Below, piece after piece: positions 46,694 to 56,010 of a stretch of DNA of 64,000 bases. This DNA is from Melitaea cinxia (taxonomy: Eukaryota > Arthropoda > Insecta > Lepidoptera > Nymphalidae), in NCBI RefSeq assembly GCF_905220565.1, contig NC_059408.1, forward strand, positions 10,354,508 to 10,418,507, in the 5' to 3' direction. Numbering within the stretch: the stretch's first letter is position 1; every line of letters begins with the position of its first letter. A program made the translations under genes and the position numbers. The notes under the pieces were generated by a model. That model was not told the origin of the DNA. It made no database searches and saw nothing but the letters and a program-made list of their open reading frames with translations.

Positions 46694-47281
46694 GACTATC
46701 AAATAGTGTCTTATAAAGACTGAACTCAATGATCTTATATTTTACTGTTGTGACTGAAAACTATTTATGCTTATCTTATTAATATTTCAAGATTTTATAT
46801 TTAAATAAACAAATTAGTTCTAAATATATAGTTACTAGAGATGCAATCAAGGCTTAATGTAATAATCATAAAAAAAATATATAATTTAAATAATAGTAAT
46901 AGTGACCATTTTATTTCTTATCTAGTACTGATCAAATATCAGATTTGTCAAATATCTTTAGAATGGTTATAAATTACATAAAATTAATGATATAAACATA
47001 AAAAAAATATTTTGTAAATATTTAACATTTTATTATTGAAGTCCCATGGAAGTAGAACATTATTTATAAAGGTATATAATTTTATTGGTATTTTTTGTTT
47101 ATGAATTTAAAATGACATTTAGTTACACTAAACAATTAGCACTATTCAGCAACATTCTGATTAAATACTGAGACAAACTGAGTTATTATTTTTAAATTTT
47201 TTTTTTTAATAAGAATGCTTATGAATGCTATGCTATTAATTAAACAAAAATATAAAATTATAGTCTTAAGTGTTCTTATAA
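46694..47281. other. PIF1 3' flank
   Basis: 3' UTR with AATAAA near 46803, then AT-rich DNA without recognised features. Confidence 0.45.
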
Positions 47282-47596
47282 TCTATTATATAAAATTCTC
47301 GTGTTGTGGTGTTTGTAGTTAAACTCCTCCCAAACAGCTTGACCGATTCTCATGAAATTTTGTGTGCATATTGGGTAGGTCTGAGAATCTAACAACATCT
47401 ATTTTTCAACCTCCTAAATGTCAAGAGTAGTCCACCCCTGATTTTATTTTTAATTTTTAGATAAATTATTTATTTTTTATTTTATTATGATTTGGCATTG
47501 AAAAATACATACAATCCTAAATTTTCACCCTTCTACCACCAACCGCTATTTTTTAATAGCGTTGAGAAGCAAGACAACGTTTGCCGAGTCAGCTAG
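47282..47596 (+). mobile_element. Non-autonomous Helitron
   Basis: Starts TCTATTATATAAAATTCTCG and ends AACGTTTGCCGAGTCAGCTAG before T. It is the same family as 21283-21566, with about 30 extra bp before the 3' hairpin. Confidence 0.82.
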
Positions 47597-48040
47597 TATA
47601 GATTATAATAAACAGATAACCGCAGCAGATAACTGAAAGCAGGTCACAGTTACAAAAAACCTCACACTCAATTGTCAAATTAATTCAAAACAAGTCAAAC
47701 TATGCACTAAAAGCCCTACTTCACATATAGTGGCTAAGTTTAGTTAAATAGTGCATAATTTTAAACTGATTAGACGAAATAACAATTTCATTTCATGTCT
47801 ACATTATAAAAATATAACATTAAGTATGAATAACTATTTCAATAACTTATACATATAAATTCCAATCATAGTTGGGAGAGTTTTGTTTCCTACTGCATAT
47901 ACATGCTGCAAATACAAAACAAAATAGATTTATTTTTAAAGAAATAATTTATTTTACACAAAAGATATATATAAAGGTGGCATCGAAAACACTTCTTAGG
48001 GTTAAACTTAATAATTTAAGATGACAATTTGTCATATTAG
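47597..48040. other. Spacer and 3' UTR of the THAP gene
   Basis: No repeat ends recognised. TTTATT near 47949 gives an AATAAA on the minus strand downstream of the THAP stop codon. Confidence 0.4.
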
Positions 48041-48991
48041 CTACCGCGATTCCACAGCTGTTAAAATCTCAATTTGTTCCTCCAAGGTTGCAAGTTTTTC
48101 TTGAAGACATTTTATTATATATTTGTATGTCTCCACATTTTGATCCACATCTTTTTTTGAAGTTTTTTTTTCGTCAATATTCTTTTGTAAAACTTCGATA
48201 TGCTTTTTATTTTGGACAACATGTTCTAACAACCTATTGTTTAAATTATCTTGCTTCTTTATTAATAGCCAAAGTTGTGTTTCAATAGAAGCATCTGGCC
48301 TACATTTTAGATCATCAGTTACAAAATTCTCAAAATTGACAGGCTCTTTTACCTTTTTCATACTATTTTTTATGTCAGCAATCAGTTCTGATTGAGTAAG
48401 TTTACTCATAAGTTTATCTACTTTATTTTTATCAGGTGTAGTAGTATCATGATGCTAGAAATAAAATACAAAAATATAATTAGACACATTTAAAATCAAG
48501 AATTTAAAAATTCTAGATTTGAACAAGTTAGAATCAACAGTTAAAAATCTAACTATTCAATAATAGACCATCGTTTTACTATATAAACATGATTTTTAAA
48601 CTATTTTCTTATATGAACGATTAAGTTGCGTAATATTAAAGAAGTAAAGCTTACTCTCAACACTTTTTTATAAACTGGAAATAACGTCGGTACTGCGTTC
48701 TCCTTAAGTCTTTTCTGAGAATCAAAACACTTATGTTCAAAATGCTTTGAGCATACCCGACTTCTTGACCAATCTAGTAGAGCACATCTATTTCTCAAAG
48801 CATGAAGCCATTTATTTCTCATTTCATTCGATGCAGGACACCTGCATGAAATTTTAAACTTAATTATAAGCAATAAATTTGAAGACAAATATTAGTTAGC
48901 ATTATAACACTTACGAAAATAATGAAACACCAAATGGCTTATTGAAAATTGATATTTTACAGCCTTGTATGGCACAGTGGTTTTGAGACAT
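48041..48991 (-). CDS. THAP-domain zinc-finger protein with coiled coil, three exons
   Basis: Join on the minus strand 48991-48915, 48841-48655, 48454-48041; all borders are GT/AG and phases fit, giving 225 residues. The N-terminal THAP domain has the C2CH zinc ligands (CAIQGC near residues 6-11, then CSKHF near 62-65), the conserved Trp (NKWLHAL) and the closing AVPTLFP. The C-terminal third is a heptad-like coiled coil (YIIKCLQEKLATLEEQIEIL), probably for dimerisation. THAP proteins bind DNA site-specifically; many derive from P-element transposases, but no transposase domain follows here. It lies beside two other THAP remnants, suggesting local duplication. The target is unknown. Confidence 0.85.
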
Positions 48992-49526
48992 TATTTTTAA
49001 TTTGTGTTAATATTTTAAGCTATAACACTTTAAAAAATGGATTATTATAATAAAATTACTGATACCAATGCAACTATGACAGTAAAACATATCCAAGTCA
49101 GGGGTGTGAAACTCGCCTACTAGCGTTGGGCGTTATTTAACGTAATCGGTTTTAGTAACTAGTTACGAAGCTAATAACCATGTACGTAGTTTCGCCGATA
49201 CGAATGTAACGTTTATTTTACGTACGCAGTTTTATCAAAAACTTGACACAACGACCGGCGCATAAGTGTTTTGTCTAATAACGTAACAGATTACCAAAAC
49301 CATTACAATACGCAGATACGCTTACGCATAGGATAAAAAGAGCTGATGGCTATAAATACTATAGACGCATCTTGGTTTTCGAATATGCTCATGCGATTTT
49401 GTACGCAATTACTATGACCTTAAGTTTATTTTAATATGTACAGTTTTTTAAAGAAATTTTAATTTCGGTCGTGTTTCTTTTTAAATATTTTGGAATTTAC
49501 TATTTCGTATTAAAATTAATGCTATT

Positions 49527-49749
49527 TATTTTTGAATATCATATCAAAAATTGACCGCTCCAGCGGGATTCGAACCCGCGTCTCCGACTGACCGTGTCGG
49601 CGCTCTAGCCAATTAAGCTATGGAACGATGTACCCGCTAGAGCGAAATTTTTGATATGATGATTTTTATTTTCGGTTCAATTTTTGATATGATATTCAAA
49701 AATGTTTAGAATTCCTAATGTGTGGGTACACAAAAATAAAATCGTACAT
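49527..49749. mobile_element. tRNA-carrying inverted-repeat element, copy 1
   Basis: A 12-bp direct duplication, ATTAATGCTATT, flanks it (49515-49526, 49750-49761). Inside, a perfect 26-bp inverted repeat (49529-49554 and 49677-49702; starts TTTTTGAATATCATATCAAA) brackets a complete tRNA-like sequence. The right end extends through ATTCCTAATGTGTGGGTA to AAAATCGTAC. The matching left extension is missing here but present in the copy at 61350. Confidence 0.72.
49555..49627 (-). tRNA. tRNA-like cloverleaf (anticodon position GGT) inside a mobile element
   Basis: 73 nt fold into a full cloverleaf. The acceptor stem has 7 pairs (CGTTCCA with TGGAGCG, one G-U). The D stem GCTT pairs with GAGC. The anticodon stem CCGAC/GTCGG has a 7-nt loop ACGGTCA, and the T arm is a perfect GCGGG-TTCGAAT-CCCGC. 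The B box is intact. A TTTTT stretch (a Pol III stop) lies 4 nt after the 3' end. The loop has C instead of the universal U at 33, and a GGT (Thr) anticodon, which eukaryotic nuclear tRNA sets normally lack. It is therefore more likely a transcribed tRNA-like unit than a decoding tRNA. Confidence 0.55.
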
Positions 49750-50188
49750 ATTAATGCTATTGTCTCGCGTTGAAGTATATACTAAAAAGTGTGGGTTTTT
49801 TGTTGTATTTTTAATTATAATGTATGTATCTCGAAAAATAATTAAAAGCTGTACATAAAATCAAATGAACTTCTAAATACGCCTGCGTCGATTATTGTCT
49901 ATACAAAAATCAAAAAATTAATTTAAACAACATGTTTTGCAGCCAGTCGTAAGCCTGGATAAAGTATGAAGGGAAGTTAATTTTATTATACTATCCATCA
50001 ATATTAACGTACGTAACGTCATTTGTATTTATAACATAACGTAGTAACTGATGCTATATACAGAAATAACTAGTTACGAAACATAAGCAATTTCGAAACT
50101 AGTTACGCGTATCCACGAAACTACGTATAACCAACGCTCATTTTCGTTAGTATCTCACGGGGCCTCGTACAGTAACTTTGCCTTCAAA

Positions 50189-51112
50189 ATGCCGTTCTTA
50201 TGTAATTAAATGGTGCAAAAACAATACCAAAGTGAATAAAAAGTCTCAAGAAATATCGTTTCACACGTAAGTACATACAAAACTTTATATTTCTTGTTAT
50301 TCCAAAATAATATTGAGGTTATTCGGAACTTATAATTTCGATGTCCCGAAATGACGTACCGAGGGAGTGTTACCAGTAATTTTTATTTCCATTAGCCCAA
50401 AATGCGGGTAAGTAAATTGTAGGCAATCATAGAAAAATAATTAAGTAGAAAGTGGACATCATTATTGGGGTTTTTTTTGTATCGTGTGTTTGTATGTTTT
50501 ATTTAAATTGAAGTCAATATGAATTTTTAACTCGTTTGTGTCTGTTTAAATTTGTGAATTAACTACTCATATTATACTACTAAATATCGTGATTTTAGGT
50601 TTCCAACGAATATTTTAATAGGAGATAGATAGAATAGGTAGATGCTATACGACTGAGCCGAAATGAACTATAACGACAGCCATCCTCATCTAATGTGGTT
50701 TGTTCAAACCATTTTGATAAAGCTGACATGTACGGTACAAAACGTGGACTTGGCAGAGTACCATCACGTATATACTACTACTTACTACTACGTATTTTAA
50801 TGTTGTATTTTTTGTTCTAGGACCTACCGGATGAGTCTAAAATCAGTCAATAACCAAGATTCAATCTTTAATACACCTAGAAAACATAAACTAAGAGAAA
50901 AGTTAAAAAGACAGGAACTTTATTTAAAAAAAAAAAAAAAATTAAATCATTACAGCAAAGAGTTGACGTCTTTAAAACAAAAACTTGCCCTTCAGAGAAA
51001 TCATCAATTACTTAAAAACACAATTTTCATTGACACAGATTTATATAATTCATTAAATCAAAACATGGCTGCAATAGATTTATTTAACAATTTGAAGCGA
51101 AAAAAGGAGTAA
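50189..51112 (+). pseudogene. THAP-domain gene remnant (first exon frameshifted, middle lost)
   Basis: The first exon (50189-50266, donor CAC-GTAAGT) reads in a shifted frame YVIKWCKNNTKVNKKSQEISFHT. A one-base insertion just after ATGCCG puts the ATG out of frame, and the first zinc-ligand Cys is Tyr. The last part (50831-51112) is a basic coiled coil typical of THAP protein C-termini (RKHKLREKLKRQELYLKKKKK, with a run of 14 A). No exon with the rest of the THAP domain was found between them. The leader CCTTCAAAATGCCG matches that of the exon at 52051, so the two are probably paralogues. Confidence 0.65.
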
Positions 51113-51632
51113 ATATATTTAAAACTATAAACAGGTTTTTATTTTCACATACCCATTTTACCTATATTAAATTAATTGTTTAATAAAAATTTTAGGGACT
51201 TTTTTTAAAAAGTGTCAACACTTCACTCACTCACACATATTTAAAAAAGTGGCTTCACTTTTTTGTTCTAAGTGCGTTATCTATATTTTTTACTTGATCT
51301 ATGATCAAAAAGTAACAAGTATGTACATTAAAAATATTTAATATTTTTTTGTGTTACGTATTAAAATTTTGATTTCAAATTAATTCTATTTTACCTAATA
51401 TTAACAGAAAATCGGGGGTTTAAAAATAAAACACCAGTACCATATAGCATTTATAAAACTGTTGTTTATTTTCGTCTTTTATTATAATAATCGGATGCTT
51501 ATTTTTTAACATGGTCATTCCTATCAATATTTGAAAATTTTCCATTTAATAATCGATTTAATCCCAGGCACCAACTGTATAAATCACCTTAATACAAAAA
51601 TTGCAAATAAAATCAACCAAATCAACTCTTCG

Positions 51633-51968
51633 TCAATCGTCTGCTTGATGATTTGAAGTACTCCTCGAAATGTTTGTGGCATATACGAATGGAATTGTAA
51701 ATATAATTGTTTCCTTTTTCTTGAATTGTACTGTCAAGTACAGATTTCTATTGGTTAAACTTCTCTGTATGAGGATATTCCCATTTGGGAAAGCGATGTA
51801 AAGGTCTAGAAATTTTTTAATATTCTTAAAATATTGCTTTATACATAAAAGTGATACTAAAGCCAAATAGTAATGAATTCTAAATGCAATTAAAGCAAAG
51901 AGCAACACGGAGGGGAGTAGCCATTTATAGGCGTTCCCCTCTGTCAAGCTATAAGGCCAAATGGCCAT
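51633..51968 (-). CDS. Unrecognised hydrophobic ORF, doubtful
   Basis: 111 codons beginning with ATG. Residues about 17-45 are strongly hydrophobic (LLPSVLLFALIAF, then LALVSLLCI), compatible with one or two membrane helices. No family is recognised, and AT-rich DNA often gives such ORFs by chance. Confidence 0.2.
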   Translation of the reverse strand: MAIWPYSLTEGNAYKWLLPSVLLFALIAFRIHYYLALVSLLCIKQYFKNIKKFLDLYIAFPNGNILIQRSLTNRNLYLTVQFKKKETIIFTIPFVYATNISRSTSNHQADD

Positions 51969-52050
51969 ATGCGTACAATAAAACTAATTGCAGCCGCACT
52001 GATCACTAGACTAAATCTAGTTGCGCGATTGAATCAACGTCCTTCAAAAA

Positions 52051-52130
52051 ATGCCGAATTGTTCTGTTTTTTGCTGCAAAAAGAGATCTGCCAAGTCAAA
52101 TTTATTAAAACATGGCGTTTCCTTTCATAC
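52051..52130 (+). pseudogene. Isolated first exon of a THAP-domain gene
   Basis: ATG at 52051, 80 nt, then a GTAAGT donor. It reads MPNCSVFCCKKRSAKSNLL and ends GVSFHT, the classic THAP N-terminus with the first two zinc Cys. The phase at the donor is the same as in the intact gene at 48991. No downstream THAP exon was found before the minisatellite, so this is either an orphan exon or a gene whose other exons I could not recognise. Confidence 0.6.
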
Positions 52131-52361
52131 GTAAGTATTAAATCACATTATTACTTGTATACTTTTTTTAAACCTTTTTTAAACTTAAAAATTACAAATA
52201 TTATCGGTCGTGTTGACTCGATTTGTTTACCAACACAGGCCGCTCACCCTCATACAATATACGGATCGGTCGAGCGACTGATCGGAGTATATTTCCGAGA
52301 AGTCACTGTCGCCGAGCGATAGTGTTGTTACCGGTTTGTTTGTAGATGGTTATCGATAAAA

Positions 52362-52451
52362 ATGGCAAAGGCAAAAGAGGAGACAGACAAGAAGAAGAAG
52401 AAGAAGAAGAAGAAGAAGAAGAAGAAGAAGAAGAAGAAGAAGAAGAAGAAC
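52362..52451 (+). CDS. Possible first coding exon with a poly-lysine run
   Basis: ATG followed by AKAKEETD, about 20 Lys encoded by a pure AAG repeat, then Asn and a GTAAGT donor, 30 codons in phase 0. The upstream 150 bp is GC-richer, like a leader. The exon is plausible, but the repeat also fits a simple (GAA)n microsatellite that happens to follow an ATG. No downstream exon was recognised. Confidence 0.3.
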
Positions 52452-52691
52452 GTAAGTAGACATTGAAAATGATAAATGTAACTTATTTTTCCACTCCTCT
52501 TAAAAAGCACGGAATTTATAGCAAATTATAGCAGCCTTATCATCGCAAATCGCGGATCACAATCGCAGTCGGTTCGAAGTTCCATTGAGTGTCGTGCGGG
52601 GTTTGATGGTGACGGGGGTTGACAAACATTTTACCCTCTTGTTTCGCATTTGTTCTTATTATTTGTACCTTTGAAGGTGTGAAGGACGTTT

Positions 52692-53312
52692 TGAATAACG
52701 ATAGCGCCTGGGGCCGTGAAAATAACGATAGCGCTATTTATAATGATAGCGCTATTTGTAACGATAGCGCTATTTATAACGATGCGCTATTTATAACGAT
52801 GCGCTATTTATAACGATGCGCTATTTATAACGATGCGCTATTTATAACGATGCGCTATTTATAACGATGCGCTATTTATAACGATGCGCTATTTATAACG
52901 ATGCGCTATTTATAACGATGCGCTACTTATAACGATGCGCTACTTATAACGATGCGCTACTTATAACGATGCGCTATTTATAACGAAGCGCTATTCATAA
53001 CGAAGCGCTATTTATAACGATGCGCTATTTATAACGATGCGCTACTTATAACGATGCGCTATTTATAACGATGCGCTATTTATAACGATGCGCTATTTAT
53101 AACGATGCGCTATTTATAACGATGCGCTATTTATAACGATGCGCTATTTATAATGAAGCGCTATTTATAACAATGCGCTATTTATAACGATAGCGCTATT
53201 TATAACGATAGCGCTATTTATAACGATGCGCTATTTATAATGATAGCGCTATTTATAACGATGCGCTATTTATAACGATAGCGCTATTTATAACGATGCG
53301 CTATTTATAATT
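52692..53312 (+). repeat. Minisatellite of 17/18-bp units (about 36 copies)
   Basis: The unit is GCGCTATTTATAACGAT (17 bp) or, with one extra A, AGCGCTATTTATAACGAT (18 bp, with palindromic AGCGCT). The left edge and the right 120 bp contain 18-bp units; the middle is almost pure 17-bp units. Occasional variants (TACTTATA, GAAGCGC) are shared by neighbouring units. Confidence 0.92.
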
Positions 53313-53590
53313 TATTTATAACTTATTCCTGGAGTACCCAGGGCGGATCGCCCGCGAGAAGCGTGGCCGCCGTCCACGACACCGTACGGTATACACGTAT
53401 CGCTCTCACCGCTATGGGGTCTCCTCAGGAGGGCCTTGTTACTGCGAGTGGCGAGAACGTCGGTGAACACGAGGGCACCGTACAGTGCCATGCTGCGCAC
53501 TATGCTGACGTAGAGACGCCGACACGGCGAGTCCTATCCGCCTACGTTGGGCAGAAGTCTGCCCAGCGCGGCGGCGGATTTCTCAAGCCT
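53312..53590 (-). pseudogene. R1-like LINE fragment (RT C-terminal side)
   Basis: The minus strand reads LEKSAAALGRLLPNVGG and then VRSMALYGALVFTDVLATRS, the segment following the RT core in R1-type elements, with frame breaks after it. It abuts the gypsy remnant on its right. Confidence 0.65.
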
Positions 53591-53644
53591 CGGAGCGAGC
53601 TGTGTAAATTTCGGACCTGTAATGAATTGTGGAAAATAATACTA

Positions 53645-55170
53645 ATTACTCGATAACAATTGTAGATAATTTATTCAAGCCTCAAACCAATTCTATAATC
53701 ACTTGAATCTAGATTCTCACTAATTATTAGCTTTAAGTTTCAAACCATTTTTATATAGCCGATCAATAACTGTTTCCAATGCTTTTATATGTGCAACTCT
53801 ATTTTTACCCTCCATTTTGACGTCATCTAGGAAAATTTCTACGTTAGGTATGTTGCCTAAAAGTGAACACATAATTCTTTGGAAAATGCCTGGACTCGAT
53901 GCTAAGCCATAACTAATCTATTGTATTTGAATAACCCCCTATGTGTGCTTATAACTGTATACTCCTTCGATTCATCGACCTCTATTTGATTATACGCCTG
54001 TGATAGGTCAATTTTTGAAAAATAAGCCGAACCGCTTAATCTAACTAAAACATCTTCAATTCTGGGTAAAGGAAAGCGATTGATCAGTAAATTCGGGTTA
54101 ACCGTTGTCTCATAATCAGCGCAAATTCTCAAGGAACATCGGCCTTGCTCACCGGCACCAGTGGCGAGGCCCAGTCCGAGCAGTCGACGGGTTCGATGAT
54201 GCCGCCCCGCAGCATCACGCTCAGCTCAGCGTCCACGCGCGCGCGCATCGCGTACGGCAACGGCTGCGCACGGTGGAACACCGGCACCGCGCCCGCGCGC
54301 AGTCGCAGCGTCGCACGCCCGCCCGTCTCCTGATCTAGCCAGCCGTCGATTTTTTTCTTATACCTGTTTATCAAATTAGATATGTCCTCATTAAATGACA
54401 CATCCTGATCTAAAATTTAATTCGATCAACCACTGCCTACCTAAAAGCGATGTTTTGCCACCTTCTATTACAAATAATTCCAAATTGTTACTGACACTTT
54501 TAAATTTAACAACTGCTTTTATGACACCTGCGGGTTTAATTCTCATACCATTATAAAAATTTAAGACAACATCTGGGTATTCGAGTTTTAAATGTCTAAA
54601 TTTATTTTTGTATGTAACACTAACTTATACATGAAACTGCCGAGCCAGTGTCTACTTCCATATTAATTACATGATTTTCAATGGAAATCAGTAACTTAAC
54701 CGCTCGATAATCCTTTAAGCAGAGATGATGGAAGTCCTCTTCCACATCTTGCTCTACTTATTGAGCACTGTCCGCCATCAGTGCTGCCACTTTCGGGGCC
54801 GTCGGTGCTGCCACTTCGCCCAAGTGTCGGGTTTGTATCATCCTGTCACCCCGGTCCATTTTGTACTGCTGCCTACGGAACCTGTTAACACTGTTCGTTA
54901 AACACACCCGTCTCAAATGTCCCGATTGTCCGCACTTACTGCAAACGTGATCACGAAATCTACACGTTCCGTAGTCGTGATCAGTCGCTCCGCAGCCCCC
55001 GCACGATCGCTCGTCCTTTCCGCCGGTATGGAAAGCTCCCGAGCTGCTCACACCACAGCTGGTACACCCTCTGGATGACCACCCATGCACCTGGGGGAGG
55101 GGGGGGACTCTTCGTGGGCCGTGTAAGAGGAGGGCCTCCATTTTCAATAGGGACACCCTCACCCAGACCC
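53645..55170 (-). pseudogene. Ty3/gypsy LTR retrotransposon remnant: zinc knuckles, protease, RT
   Basis: In minus-strand order: CCHC zinc knuckles (CGGCGATDHDYGTC and CSKCGQSGHLRRVC, about 55010-54890), an aspartic protease motif VDTGSAVSC (about 54638-54656), pre-RT and RT start (PYAMRARVDAELSVMLRGGI, WASPLVPVSKAD, 54129-54401), RT core (FSKIDLSQAYNQIEVDESKE, about 54010) and a FLDDVKM active-site region (about 53830). Frames differ between blocks, with a one-base shift at about 54132. No LTRs were found. The segment 54135-54345 is far more GC-rich than the rest. Confidence 0.8.
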
Positions 55171-55582
55171 AGTGCCAGTGCCAAACACGGCGGCATGTAT
55201 ATTAGTCGCTCTTCATTAATGAGGCAGGCAATTATGCTATTATTATATAATATGTATATAGTTAAATACCATAGATTAAGTTGTAAATTAGAATAAGCCA
55301 CCAGATTTTATAAATCAGTCTTAGTATTTGGTAAAGAGTTTAAACATAGTAATAAAAGTTAGTTTAATATTTATACGAATAAACAATCTGTTAGTACCTA
55401 TACGCATCATAATAAGTAATAAAACTTGTTAACATAGATTAATCACACTTTAAGACCCAATAGTGTAAAAAACAGAATAAAAATAGTATAAATTTAAATT
55501 AGCCAAAATTAAAATAATTTGAAATGGGGATGATAACGTGACCAAAAAAAAAAAAATAGAAAAAAATTACATCGTACAAAAA
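55171..55582. other. AT-rich spacer
   Basis: No gene or element recognised; it ends at the Helitron stub. Confidence 0.35.
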
Positions 55583-55612
55583 TCTAATATATAAAATTCT
55601 CGTGTCGCGGTG
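55583..55612 (+). mobile_element. Helitron 5' stub
   Basis: TCTAATATATAAAATTCTCG and GTGTCGCGGTG match the 5' end of the elements at 21283 and 47282, then the match stops. Confidence 0.55.
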
Positions 55613-56010
55613 CGCAAAACTGTCTATAAACGGTGTAATTTTTAAATTTAGATAGGTTAGGGTTTTTTTGTAACAAAACTATTTATTTTATTTATTTATT
55701 TATTTATAGAACACCAACAAAGTATACACCAAAATTTCAAGTACATATACAATAACAGTAGAGTCTGAGTGTAACTTTAATTATAGGTGATAACTACATT
55801 AAATTTGAGTAACATACACTAATAACACACATAAATAACATACATATGACAAGAACTTAAGACAGTGTTATACAGTTAAATTACCTACATTACAAGATTG
55901 AACAAAAGAAGTCAAAATATTAAAGAGAAATAATTTGTAAAATACTAAAAATTGATCACTTTGCTGATAAATACAATTTAATCATTATTTTAAATTTAAA
56001 ATTTGTGTCG

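Larger units (their letters stand above)
49122..50143. mobile_element. Candidate DNA transposon with short inverted ends
   Basis: AGCGTTGGGCGTTAT at the left and the reverse complement AGCGTTGGTTAT at the right are inverted. Further in, both sides share GTAACTAGTT(A/T)CGAA and ACGTAGTTTCG..GATACG. The repeats resemble hAT-type ends, but no 8-bp target duplication was found and no transposase is present. The tRNA-carrying element at 49527 is inserted in it. Confidence 0.4.

Noticed and set aside
49555..49627. Ordinary host tRNA-Thr gene
   Set aside because: GGT anticodon, C at position 33 and location in a mobile repeat with a second decayed copy argue against a decoding tRNA.
52328..52510. 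Minus-strand poly-Phe ORF
   Set aside because: Antisense of the (AAG)n run.
52692..53312. 17-bp repeats considered as a CRISPR-like array or as coding repeats
   Set aside because: Head-to-tail minisatellite with no spacers and no long frame.
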